The notes beneath the pieces are model-generated. The model was not told the DNA's origin and did no database searches. It saw nothing but the letters and a program-made list of their open reading frames with translations. A DNA stretch of 40,422 bases from Methanobrevibacter sp. (lineage in GTDB: Archaea > Methanobacteriota > Methanobacteria > Methanobacteriales > Methanobacteriaceae): contig JAILDN010000023.1 in the NCBI GenBank assembly GCA_024689425.1, positions 1-40,422 of the forward strand. Direction: 5' to 3'. How positions within the stretch are numbered: the first letter of the stretch is position 1; the number at the start of each line of letters is the position of its first letter. Made by a program: the position numbers and the translations under genes. Shown piece after piece: positions 1 through 7,881 of this stretch.

Positions 1-210
1 GAATTAATCAATATTCACCGAAATTTCAAAAGTAAAAAAATCTATTGTAGAATGAATAAATTTTAATAATCATTTAATAATTATAATCAATTGTCAAATA
101 ATATAATAAAAATAAAACGAAATGATAAAAATTGTAAAATCTGTTGAAATCTCCAAAAAAATATATTGAATAATAACTTTTATATTGGATTTAAAATAAT
201 ATTACTAACA

Positions 211-765
211 ATGGCATTTGATATCATCTCAACATTACTAATCGCAATAGCACTGGCGATGGATGCATTCAGTGTATCTCTGACAAAAGGATTTACACAA
301 AAAGATTTAAATACATCCCAAATATTTTATTACGCACTATTTTTCGGATTTTTCCAGTTCATGATGCCAATATTAGGTTACTATTGTGGTGAAGTAATCA
401 GCACATTCATTGCCTCAATCGCTTCTTTTGTAGGATTCATTCTACTTCTGGCAATAGGTCTTAATATGATAAGGGAAAGCCTTGCGAATGACGATGATGA
501 AATTACAGATAAGTTTAACTTTACGGAAGTCACCTTACTTGCAATAGCCACCAGCATTGACGCATTTGCAGTGGGATTAACATACGCTATATTAAAATAC
601 GAAATCTTTATCCCATCCATCATTATTGGTGTAGTTGCATTTCTATTTACATTGCTTGGAATATTTTTAGGTAAGAAAATAGGAAACAACCTTGGAGACA
701 AGTTCCAAATCGTTGGTGGAGCAATACTAATTTTAATAGGCATAAAAATATTATTGGGATTTTAA
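211..765 (+). CDS. mntP: Putative manganese efflux pump MntP
   Basis: This is a small polytopic membrane protein of the MntP (DUF204) family, which exports Mn2+ from the cytoplasm. About six hydrophobic helices are visible in two similar halves. Each half carries the family's acidic motif: MDAFSVSLTKG near the N-terminus and SIDAFAVGL in the middle. I start it at the ATG at 211 rather than the TTG at 166 of the ORF track. From 211 the protein is 184 residues, the usual family length, and begins with the usual first helix. A TATA-like TTTATATT about 30 bases upstream would give a nearly leaderless mRNA. No yybP-ykoY-type manganese riboswitch was recognised upstream. The 3' end overlaps the convergent MATE gene by four bases. 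The family call is strong; the manganese substrate is by family. Confidence 0.88.
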   Translation: MAFDIISTLLIAIALAMDAFSVSLTKGFTQKDLNTSQIFYYALFFGFFQFMMPILGYYCGEVISTFIASIASFVGFILLLAIGLNMIRESLANDDDEITDKFNFTEVTLLAIATSIDAFAVGLTYAILKYEIFIPSIIIGVVAFLFTLLGIFLGKKIGNNLGDKFQIVGGAILILIGIKILLGF

Positions 766-2141
766 TTGGAATCTTCCGGCCTGTCCCAGATTCTACTATA
801 TTTGCGTATGAATAACTTTGCCCAGATGTAACCTACAGTTCCACCAATGAAACAACCCAAAATAACACCAATATATATTCCTATGACTCCCCAGCCGAAA
901 ACAAAACCTAATATGTAAGCACATACTGTTTCCAATATCAATGATCTAAGCAAAGTAATGATTAATGAATAAATACCTTTACCTACACCCTGGAAAACCA
1001 TTGATGACATCATTCCATGAGGAACTGCCAAAACAAACAGACTCAAAATAGATATTGCAGTAGCTATTTGAGGAGACAAACCTGCACTTGCTGATGTGTA
1101 TGAAAACAAAGTTGCAAGTGGAGCTGAAAATATAAACATCACAACCCCTATGGCAATTGACAGTGCAAATCCCAATTTTATGGAAAATGAATGGCTTGTC
1201 TTTAAATTTTTAAAGTTATGAGCACCATAAGATACACCTGCAACGGTTAAAACGGCTGTTCCGATACCAATTAATGGTATCATAGCCAGTTGAACTATTC
1301 TCATTGATGCAGTATAGACTGCCACGGCCGTTGTTCCTGATGCAACCACAAGCATTCCATTGATTGCAATGGCCAAAATTGAAAAGACAATGTTTTCAAG
1401 AGTTGACGGAATTGCCACCTGCAAAGTATCCAGCATTATTTTTGTTTCATAGCTGAAGTTTTTAGGGGTCAAATCCAAAAACAAATCCTTTTTACCCCAA
1501 ATCCAGTAAGACATAACAAGACAGGACAATGTAGCTGACAGTACAGTAGCCCATGCCGCACCGGTGATTCCAAGTCCTAAAACATAGATGAATATAGGAT
1601 CTAGGATGATGTTCATTACTGCAGTAACGGCAATCGCATAAGTTGCCCTTTTCATGTCCCCTTCAGACCTGAATATTGCGGAGGCAACGCCTGAAAATAC
1701 GAAAATTATGAGCGCTCCAAATACAATATTTCCGTAATCAAGTGCATACTGAATTGTATTTCCTGCACCCATCATTTCAAGCAAATTTCTCATGAATATT
1801 AACATCAATACAGTAAAAATCACTGATACAATAACGCACAATAGGATTGCATGCAAACCTGCATTGTTTGCCTGTTTGAAGTTTTTGGCACCGATGAACC
1901 TCGCAATCAATGAATTTGCACCTGCTCCGATACCATTACCCAATCCTACCAAAACCATAAATAATGGAGTGATGAATCCTATGGCTGCAAGAGCATCCGG
2001 TCCGAGTCCTGAAACCCAAATACTGTCTGCAATGTTATACAACATGATTAGAAGCATTGAAATCATCATCGGAATGCTCAAGCGGATGATTGCGTTTTTC
2101 GGATCTCCTGTAATCATTTCAATATTTTTATTTTTGCTCAT
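762..2141 (-). CDS. MATE family multidrug/cation antiporter
   Basis: This 459-residue protein has about twelve membrane helices and belongs to the MATE (NorM/DinF) exporter family, which moves organic cations or drugs out of the cell using a Na+ or H+ gradient. The opening GDPKNAIIRLSIPMMISMLLIMLYNIADSIWVSGLGPDALAA is typical of archaeal and Firmicute MATE proteins, and the second half repeats the fold. The length is normal. It is probably a single-gene unit: the nearest upstream gene on the same strand ends at 2275, and 133 bases of AT-rich sequence lie between. The substrate cannot be told from sequence. Confidence 0.92.
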   Translation of the reverse strand: MSKNKNIEMITGDPKNAIIRLSIPMMISMLLIMLYNIADSIWVSGLGPDALAAIGFITPLFMVLVGLGNGIGAGANSLIARFIGAKNFKQANNAGLHAILLCVIVSVIFTVLMLIFMRNLLEMMGAGNTIQYALDYGNIVFGALIIFVFSGVASAIFRSEGDMKRATYAIAVTAVMNIILDPIFIYVLGLGITGAAWATVLSATLSCLVMSYWIWGKKDLFLDLTPKNFSYETKIMLDTLQVAIPSTLENIVFSILAIAINGMLVVASGTTAVAVYTASMRIVQLAMIPLIGIGTAVLTVAGVSYGAHNFKNLKTSHSFSIKLGFALSIAIGVVMFIFSAPLATLFSYTSASAGLSPQIATAISILSLFVLAVPHGMMSSMVFQGVGKGIYSLIITLLRSLILETVCAYILGFVFGWGVIGIYIGVILGCFIGGTVGYIWAKLFIRKYSRIWDRPEDSN

Positions 2142-2274
2142 TTTCTATCAAATCCAATTAAAAAATTTCTTGTGATTAATCAAATCAAAATTAGTTCATA
2201 TGCACTCCAAATCACAATATAAGAAAAGACGATAGTTCTAGATTAGTTTCTAATAGTATATAAATTATTGCTTT

Positions 2275-3249
2275 TTAATAATTAAATCTTTTAAATTCCT
2301 CATAATCATTGGATTTTATTACATCCAGGAAAAATTTCCTTTTAACAGGACCCAACTCGGACAGATAATCCTCATAATAGAGAGAATCCTTAATTAATAG
2401 GTAATCCTCATGAATCAAATCAAACAGCGGTGCTTTGCACTCATCAACGATTTCTGCCAAAGCCATACGAGGACCGTTAATCTTATAAGCAATCAAATCA
2501 TATTTATATTCTTCGTAAAAGCCATTTTCAATGAAGCGTTTCATTAGTTCCTGACCTGCCGGAACGGTATCTAGGTAACTGCAGTCAACCACATGAGTGA
2601 TTGAAGAAGAGTGTTTTCTCCTATAATATAAGTGCTTGCGCAGAATTGCAATTCTTTGAGCTTTCAAGTAAATTTCAAAGAAAAATGGCATATCTTCAAA
2701 GTATATTCCTTCCGGGAACTTAACATCTGCTCTTTTCAAAAATGAATTCTTGTATAGCTTTTGACAAACCCCTACAGACAAGTCAAATAAAAACTCTTTA
2801 GTATCTTCAGGCCCAAACACCTTGTCATCAAAAGATTCGTCAAATGAATTTAAGTTAAACCAGTCATTTTGATAAATGCGCCCAGTATCATCATCATAGT
2901 TAATCATTTGATACATTAAAATATCAGTATCCTTTAAAACAGCTTCAGCATATGCTTCTTCAAGGGCTTCACTGATAAACCAGTCATCCCCATCAAGAAA
3001 AGCAACATAATCCCCCTGAACTATTTCTAAAGCTTTGTTTCTACTGGCTCCAGGACCAATGTTTTCCTGGTCAATTACCTTAATCCTCTCATCACTATAG
3101 GAGTTAATTATATCCAATGTAGAGTCGGTTGATCCATCATTGATGATGATCAACTCCCAATCTGTCAATGTCTGACCCAAAATGCTTTCGATAGCTCGAC
3201 TTATATATTTTTCTTCATTGTAAACACATAAGATTACAGATACTTTCAT
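2275..3249 (-). CDS. Family 2 glycosyltransferase
   Basis: This is a cytoplasmic GT-A type glycosyltransferase of family 2. Residues 1-110 form the nucleotide-sugar domain: SVILCVYNEEKYISRAIESI at the start, then INDGSTDST, and the metal-binding FLDGDDW around residue 90. The C-terminal 200 residues are a helical acceptor-side region with no obvious membrane helix. Its start overlaps the stop of the alpha/beta hydrolase gene by four bases (ATGA type), so the two are translated together, hydrolase first. A role in surface glycan or glycolipid assembly is likely from the family; donor and acceptor are unknown. Confidence 0.88.
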   Translation of the reverse strand: MKVSVILCVYNEEKYISRAIESILGQTLTDWELIIINDGSTDSTLDIINSYSDERIKVIDQENIGPGASRNKALEIVQGDYVAFLDGDDWFISEALEEAYAEAVLKDTDILMYQMINYDDDTGRIYQNDWFNLNSFDESFDDKVFGPEDTKEFLFDLSVGVCQKLYKNSFLKRADVKFPEGIYFEDMPFFFEIYLKAQRIAILRKHLYYRRKHSSSITHVVDCSYLDTVPAGQELMKRFIENGFYEEYKYDLIAYKINGPRMALAEIVDECKAPLFDLIHEDYLLIKDSLYYEDYLSELGPVKRKFFLDVIKSNDYEEFKRFNY

Positions 3250-3998
3250 ATTAACTGCCTTATCAACTTTTCAATTTCCGAAATATTATTTCCAATCAGA
3301 AGATTATGCTTTGTATTTTCAAAGAATACCAATTTTGAATCCTTAATATTATCATTTAATATATATTGTAGATTATTGGAGGATATTTCATCGTCCTTAC
3401 CTGCTAAAATTAAAGTAGGAACATCAATATCTTTGAGATTATTTGTAACATTGAAATCAATGCCTATTTCTATGCCCTGCCTTATCCCATCCAGATTGGC
3501 GCTTTGAGCTTGCAAAACCTTATATCCCTGAAGCATATCATAATTTTCCTCAAGGATATCTTTCGGCAAAACATAATCAATTATAGCATCGAAAAATTCT
3601 TCGAAACCTATATTGATTGCATTTTCAAGCTCTAAAAACTTTAATCTTAAATTATCGTCAACTTCACTGAAACTTGACATTATAACCAAATTTTCAACGG
3701 ATTCTGGATATTTCAGTGCGAATTTCAAGGCAACATTTCCCCCTAAGGACAATCCTATCAAAGAAGCCTTTTCAATATCAAGCTTCAACATTAACTCATG
3801 CAAGTCATCTGCCAAATCATCCATCGTGAAATCTGTAAATTCACTTTTTCCATGGCCCCTTAAGTCATATCTCAATATCTGATAATTCCTTGATAGTTTT
3901 GAGGACAATTTTATCCAGTATTCAAGACTATCACTCAAGCCATGTATGAAAACTATGGTATCCTTACCTGCACCTTCAAGAATATAGTTGCATTCCAT
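3246..3998 (-). CDS. Alpha/beta hydrolase
   Basis: This is a 250-residue alpha/beta-hydrolase fold enzyme. Visible parts are the oxyanion strand IVFIHGLSDS (residues 15-24), the DLRGHGKSE turn (45-53), the nucleophile elbow GLSLGG with Ser84, a probable catalytic Asp in AGKDDE near residue 200 and the catalytic His in TKHNLL near residue 230. The complete Ser-Asp-His triad argues for an active esterase, lipase or acyl hydrolase; the substrate is unknown. It is the first gene of a two-gene operon with the GT2 downstream (4-base overlap). The pairing suggests a sugar-ester or acylated glycan substrate, but this is inference only. Confidence 0.85.
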   Translation of the reverse strand: MECNYILEGAGKDTIVFIHGLSDSLEYWIKLSSKLSRNYQILRYDLRGHGKSEFTDFTMDDLADDLHELMLKLDIEKASLIGLSLGGNVALKFALKYPESVENLVIMSSFSEVDDNLRLKFLELENAINIGFEEFFDAIIDYVLPKDILEENYDMLQGYKVLQAQSANLDGIRQGIEIGIDFNVTNNLKDIDVPTLILAGKDDEISSNNLQYILNDNIKDSKLVFFENTKHNLLIGNNISEIEKLIRQLI

Positions 3999-4073
3999 GA
4001 TATTATATTATATTAAACTAATTAGATATGATTTTTGTAAAGGTATATAAAGCAGAGCTCCAATAATAATAAC

Positions 4074-4934
4074 ATGAAATCAAAATTGAAAATAGCTAAA
4101 ACAATTTCAACATTTACAAATCCACCAATTATCAGCATTCCGTTATTCCTGATAATCTGTTTAACATTGACAATAAATAATTTATGGGAATTTCCTCTTT
4201 TAGAATTAATATCTATTGTTTTTGCTTCAATTTTACCTATGGCCATTATCCTTTTCTGGGCCAAAGTAAGCGGGGATGACAATGACATTTCTACCAGACA
4301 AAACCGTTATGTCCCTATGATTATTGGAACAGCATCATACTTTATCGGATTTTTAATATGCTTATTCTTGAAACTTAATTCGTTCCTGACATTTCTTCTC
4401 CTGTGCTATGCCGTTAACACATTCATCATGATGTTGATTACAACACAATGGAAAATAAGCATTCACACCACCGGTTTAAGCGGCCCAGTTTGTGCTTTAA
4501 TCATTTTATTGGGACCTATCGGCGCTATTTTTGGCTTGATTTATCCTGTTTTAATCTGGTCAAGAGTAACTCTTAAAAAGCATACAATGGCACAGGCAAT
4601 TGCAGGTGGTGTTGCAGGGTTTTTCCTGACCGCCGTTGAGATGTTTTTATATATTGCTATTTTTAATTTGAATGTGGGCAACATCTATCCATTTTTATAT
4701 GTTTGCGGATTTATCCTAGCAATCATATTTACACCAATCATCTTAGGAATATTTACCTATTTGAACCAGAAGAATTCATTGATATTTTATTTTGTTGAAA
4801 TCATTGGATTCTGCTTCTTTTTAGCAGTTTGTCCAATTGATGTTACCTTGATTTATGTATTAGTAACAATTGCATCAATATACATCAGCTACTATGCTGG
4901 TGAAAGGTTCGAGTGGTACGGTATTGTCCAGTAA
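4074..4934 (+). CDS. PAP2-like membrane protein
   Basis: This is a 286-residue integral membrane protein with about eight helices. A weak type-2 phosphatidic acid phosphatase (PAP2) signature can be traced: RQNRYVP (75-81) for the first motif, ISIHTTGLSG with His131 for the PSGH motif, and SRVTLKKHTMAQ (163-174) for SRx5Hx3D, with Arg164 and His170 conserved. The final acidic residue is Gln174 instead of Asp, and the Gly before His131 is Ile. It may be an isoprenoid-phosphate or lipid-phosphate phosphatase with a modified site, or an inactive relative. It is transcribed alone, divergently from the hydrolase-GT2 pair. The PAP2 relation comes from motif reading only. Confidence 0.6.
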   Translation: MKSKLKIAKTISTFTNPPIISIPLFLIICLTLTINNLWEFPLLELISIVFASILPMAIILFWAKVSGDDNDISTRQNRYVPMIIGTASYFIGFLICLFLKLNSFLTFLLLCYAVNTFIMMLITTQWKISIHTTGLSGPVCALIILLGPIGAIFGLIYPVLIWSRVTLKKHTMAQAIAGGVAGFFLTAVEMFLYIAIFNLNVGNIYPFLYVCGFILAIIFTPIILGIFTYLNQKNSLIFYFVEIIGFCFFLAVCPIDVTLIYVLVTIASIYISYYAGERFEWYGIVQ

Positions 4935-4968
4935 AAAAAAATAAGAGTAAAGTGTTGATTTTCAACAA

Positions 4969-5316
4969 TTATCTATTGTCTAAAATTCTTCCAGTGTCAA
5001 TTTTTTTGGTGTTATAGCTAACTGCCTTGTGCACGCCGTTTAATGATTGTTTTAAATTGCCCGCAATCACTTCACGCAATTCATCATCAAAAGGAGCAGT
5101 CTTATCTCCATAAAATTCACAAATTTTAGAAATCTTTTTATCCTCAAGGAATATGAAATATTCCTTCCAATCATCAGTCAAATCTTCCAAAAGGCTTTGA
5201 ATGTGGAAGAATTGCTTATTTAATTTGACTGCTTTTTCATAAGCTTCCTTTTCCAGACTTGAAAATTCAGTTATTTCCTCTTTAGTGTAATCTTTCAGTA
5301 ATTTCTTTTCAGCCAT
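4969..5316 (-). CDS. Hypothetical protein, charged and helical
   Basis: I do not recognise this family. It is a 115-residue soluble protein, rich in Lys, Glu and Phe and probably all helical (EEITEFSSLEKEAYEKAVKL near the start), with no cysteine pairs and no membrane segment. The start is placed at the second ATG of the ORF-track entry (MAEKKLLKD) because GGTGA lies eight bases ahead of it, overlapping the first ATG. It stands alone on the minus strand between the PAP2-like gene, which converges on it, and the vWA gene. It is likely a real gene, judged by its Shine-Dalgarno site and lysine/glutamate-rich composition. Confidence 0.65.
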   Translation of the reverse strand: MAEKKLLKDYTKEEITEFSSLEKEAYEKAVKLNKQFFHIQSLLEDLTDDWKEYFIFLEDKKISKICEFYGDKTAPFDDELREVIAGNLKQSLNGVHKAVSYNTKKIDTGRILDNR

Positions 5317-5414
5317 ACTATTCACCATTTTAAAGAATTGTTAGTTAAAAATAGTTATTTTTAAGATAATATTTAAAGTTTTTTCTGAAAATTAAAAAAA
5401 AGAAAAAGAAGAAT

Positions 5415-6002
5415 CTATTCAAGATCTTCTTTCCAGGATTCATTTATTGGTTTTTTATTATAAAGAGTATATGAAACCTCAGATATTGTATCATACATCT
5501 TGTTGATACCATCGTGTGTTTTTTCATAATTGGCAGTACGATCGTTTCTTATTCCTATCTTTGCAGCTTCTGCGTATGAATTGATGTCCGCTCCAAGGTA
5601 GATGAATTCCCAGCTGAGGTTGCCAATCATGTTTTTGATTTGGGATTTAGTGAATTCTTTTGAGGAGTTTTCATATCCGTCTGTTGTAATTACAAAGAGT
5701 ACTTCATTGTCAATTTCCCTTTCCATTGTTATGATAGTTCTTCCGATTGCATCCAAAAGTGCTGTTGAGCCCCTTACATAGTATTCTGTTTCGGTTAATT
5801 CCTCAATGTCGTATAGGTCTTTTCTCTTGTACAATACTTCATATCCATGGTCAAAAAGGATTGTAGTTACTTTAGCCTGCACTTCCTTCTTTTTTTGATC
5901 CTTGATGAATGAATTGAATCCTCCTATGGTGTCCTTTTCAGACCCATGCATGGAGCCGCTTCTATCAAGCAGGAATATTATGTCAATGCTTTCTTGTTTC
6001 AT
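5415..6002 (-). CDS. von Willebrand factor type A domain protein
   Basis: This is a stand-alone vWA domain of about 195 residues with no signal peptide, so cytoplasmic. The metal-ion-dependent adhesion site is intact: DRSGSM (residues 13-18, DxSxS), the conserved Thr in the RGSTALLDAI region, and TTDGYEN for the third loop. Such single-domain proteins usually act as partners in metal-dependent protein complexes (chaperone AAA+ or toxic-metal/TerY-like systems). No partner ATPase is next to it, so its role is open. The start is taken at MKQESIDI (6002) because GGAGG sits eight bases upstream; the ORF-track start seven codons earlier has no such site. Confidence 0.85.
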   Translation of the reverse strand: MKQESIDIIFLLDRSGSMHGSEKDTIGGFNSFIKDQKKKEVQAKVTTILFDHGYEVLYKRKDLYDIEELTETEYYVRGSTALLDAIGRTIITMEREIDNEVLFVITTDGYENSSKEFTKSQIKNMIGNLSWEFIYLGADINSYAEAAKIGIRNDRTANYEKTHDGINKMYDTISEVSYTLYNKKPINESWKEDLE

Positions 6003-6086
6003 GGTTAATGCCTCCGTTATCATATTGTGTTTAAATTGTTGTAATTTAGAATATATAAAGTTGTCGAAAATTTTAAAAAAAAAAGA

Positions 6087-6758
6087 TTAAATTGAATTAA
6101 AATAATCCTGCGTTAACTTGCAATTGCTCAAGCATTTAGAACAGCCCAAACCTTTCTTATACTGGTCAATTACATATTCACTGCAGGTTTTAATGTCTAT
6201 TATGTCTTCACGAGTCAATCTGGAATTCCATTTTGTAGGGTTGATTGCACCAACGGGACATGCCTTCTGGCACTCTTCACATTCATCGCAAAGGGAATCA
6301 GTGATTGGAGATGAAACCTCAAGAGGCATATCGGTCAATACGGAAGACAATGCAACGGCAGAACCATATTCCTCAGTGACAAAAAGGGCAGATCTTCCAA
6401 TCCAACCCAAACCTGAAGAGGTTGCAAGGGTCTTATAGGGAAGTCTTGAAAGCAATTTATCCATGTCTATTTCATTTCTATCCAAAGTCAATGCAAATGC
6501 ATCATATGAATTACTCTTGATTAATCTTTCCACATCCATTGAAATTTCCCTCAGTTCAGCTATTATCCCGTGAAAGCGAGTCCAATAATATTGATAGTCC
6601 TCATCAATAAGGGCTTGAATGCAATCCTTTGGAAGTTTCATGACCAATGAAATTCCATAATTAAAATCTGGAAATTCACTAACATTTATTTCAGTATATC
6701 CAACTTTTGAAACTCCCCTTTTAATCAAATACTCCTTTAATACATTTCCATCGAACAT
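6087..6758 (-). CDS. QueG-like double 4Fe-4S cluster protein
   Basis: This 223-residue soluble protein resembles the C-terminal part of epoxyqueuosine reductase and related archaeal Fe-S proteins. The SSGLGWIGRSALFVTEEYGS segment (about 113-132) is characteristic of the family. It is followed by a ferredoxin-type set CDECEECQKACPVGA (about 157-171) and a second set near the C-terminus, CSKCLSNC, which together can hold two 4Fe-4S clusters. It is shorter than true QueG and lacks a clear cobalamin-binding region, so true epoxyqueuosine reductase activity is doubtful; an electron-transfer reductase role is more likely. Its promoter (TATA on the minus strand near 6780-6790) faces the DtxR-type operator array at 6829-6936, so metal-dependent control is possible. 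Confidence 0.75.
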   Translation of the reverse strand: MFDGNVLKEYLIKRGVSKVGYTEINVSEFPDFNYGISLVMKLPKDCIQALIDEDYQYYWTRFHGIIAELREISMDVERLIKSNSYDAFALTLDRNEIDMDKLLSRLPYKTLATSSGLGWIGRSALFVTEEYGSAVALSSVLTDMPLEVSSPITDSLCDECEECQKACPVGAINPTKWNSRLTREDIIDIKTCSEYVIDQYKKGLGCSKCLSNCKLTQDYFNSI

Positions 6759-6828
6759 TATTTAATTCTATTACAATAGTTATATTTAAATATGATGTCG
6801 ACATATCATTATATAACTCGTGTTATTT

Positions 6829-6936
6829 TTTAGGTTAATCTAAATAAAAATTTAGGTATGCCTAAAAATTAACGAAATATTTATATACTATGAGTTACTA
6901 CATTATATCTAGTGATGTAAAGTTAGGTTCGCCTAA
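6829..6936. promoter_or_regulatory. Three DtxR/IdeR-type palindromic operators
   Basis: Three related palindromes lie here: TTTAGGTTAATCTAAA (6829-6844, one mismatch), TTTAGGTATGCCTAAA (6851-6866) and TTAGGTTCGCCTAA (6923-6936). They fit the TTAGGnnnnCCTAA consensus of DtxR-family iron or manganese repressors. The first two are 22 bp apart (about two helical turns) and lie just upstream of a plus-strand TATA box. The third lies just downstream of the expected start site. I did not see the motif elsewhere in the window. They may control the plus-strand transcript described next, the divergent QueG-like gene, or both. Confidence 0.7.
6873..6887 (+). promoter_or_regulatory. BRE/TATA promoter between operators
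   Basis: CGAAATATTTATATA is a good archaeal BRE plus TATA element on the plus strand. The expected start of transcription, about 23-27 bases further, is near 6905-6912. No open reading frame of useful size follows: the ATG at 6890 is too close to the TATA box and encodes only 24 residues. This points to a non-coding transcript. Confidence 0.5.
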
Positions 6937-7126
6937 AAACACATTGCTTAAAAAACATTATTAGTCGAAAGACATTATCTCCAAAAAAACACGAATGAAT
7001 TAGTTTTCCACAATTTTCTAATTCATAAGAAAAAATTTTTTCTGCCAAATAAATTTTTTCCAAAAAAAAAACAAGTCAATAAGGCGTTTACACTGCCATT
7101 AAACGCCTCTTATTATCCCTATTTTT
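6908..7126 (+). ncRNA. Candidate metal-regulated small RNA (approx. ends)
   Basis: This region has no gene but has a promoter, DtxR-type operators and three inverted repeats. The repeats are ATGAATTAG / CTAATTCAT (6995-7003 and 7018-7026, 14-base loop), the perfect palindrome AGAAAAAATTTTTTCT (7028-7043), and AGGCGTTTA / TAAACGCCT (7082-7090 and 7100-7108, 9-base loop). The last is followed by a T tract at 7121-7126 and could terminate transcription. Together they suggest an untranslated RNA of about 215 bases that would be made when iron (or manganese) is scarce. No known RNA family was recognised. The last hairpin could instead be the terminator of the rubrerythrin gene coming from the other side, since the minus strand also carries a T tract after it. 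Confidence 0.35.
7082..7126. terminator. Hairpin with T tracts on both sides
   Basis: AGGCGTTTA / TAAACGCCT form a nine-base-pair stem with a nine-base loop. A six-T run follows on the plus strand (7121-7126) and a ten-T run follows on the minus strand (complement of 7063-7072). It can work as a terminator in either direction: for the candidate RNA on plus and for rubrerythrin on minus. Confidence 0.5.
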
Positions 7127-7191
7127 TAAAAAAATATCTTATTTATTAATAATATTAATCTAAAAAAAATAAAAAAAGTAAAGAGTTAAAA

Positions 7192-7737
7192 TTATAAATA
7201 ATTTTGAGCTCTTTGTTCGAAATGTGCTTTAGGATATCCGCAGACAGGACACATTTCAGGTGCATTAGGACCTTTCATAATGAATCCGCAGTTTTCACAT
7301 TTCCATTCAACATCTTCTTCTTTGGAAAATACAGTTTCATTCTCAACTGTGTCGAGTAAAGCTCTGTATCTTTCTTCATGTTCTTTTTCGATTCCGCCAA
7401 CTTTCTCAAACAAGAATGCGATTTTTGCAAATCCTTCTTCACGAGCAGTTTCTGCAAATTCTTTATACATTGAAGTCCATTCTTCGTTTTCACCGTCAGC
7501 AGCCGCATTTAAGTTAGCAATGGTGTCAGGAATTTCTTCACCGTTTAAAATTTTAAACCAAATTTTAGCATGTTCTCTTTCGTTTTTTGAAGTTTCCATA
7601 AAAATATCATGGATTTGAACATATCCTTCTTCAGCTGCTTTATTAGCAAAATATTGGTATTTAGTGTGAGCTTGGGACTCACCAGCGAATGCTGCTTTTA
7701 AATTTTCTTCAGTTTTTGTGCCTTTTAAATCAGTCAT
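7192..7737 (-). CDS. rbr: Rubrerythrin
   Basis: Rubrerythrin is a cytoplasmic non-haem iron peroxidase that reduces H2O2 in anaerobes. The N-terminal four-helix domain carries the di-iron ligands: GESQAHTKY, then [11 protein letters not shown], and EKEHEERY. The C-terminal rubredoxin-like domain binds one iron through CENCG and CPVCG (about residues 150-172). The length, 181 residues, is normal. I start at [12 protein letters not shown] (7737) because GGAGATG lies upstream; the ORF-track start eleven codons earlier is unlikely. A second rubrerythrin lies at 19511-20056 with the same first residues after Met (LKGTKTEEN). It is divergent from the CDF gene. Confidence 0.95.
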   Translation of the reverse strand: MTDLKGTKTEENLKAAFAGESQAHTKYQYFANKAAEEGYVQIHDIFMETSKNEREHAKIWFKILNGEEIPDTIANLNAAADGENEEWTSMYKEFAETAREEGFAKIAFLFEKVGGIEKEHEERYRALLDTVENETVFSKEEDVEWKCENCGFIMKGPNAPEMCPVCGYPKAHFEQRAQNYL

Positions 7738-7881
7738 GATTACATCTCCAATAATATATTTTTTATACAAATTGATATAAAAAAATAGTGATTTGATTTT
7801 TGAAATTATGACAAAAACAAATTTAAATTGTATTTAATCGTTTGATAAAAAACATATACGATAAAAATTAAATCAAATATT

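Noticed and set aside
166-210. Upstream TTG start of the MntP reading frame
   Set aside because: The extra 15 residues are not typical of MntP, and a TATA-like element lies inside this stretch; the ATG at 211 gives the normal family start.
2236-2262. Weak inverted repeat CTAGATTAG/CTAATAG region between the GT2 and MATE genes
   Set aside because: Only a short imperfect stem with no clear T tract; not enough to call a terminator.
6890-6964. 24-codon ORF beginning MSYYIISSDV downstream of the DtxR-type promoter
   Set aside because: Its ATG is three bases from the TATA box, ahead of any likely mRNA start, and it runs through an operator sequence.
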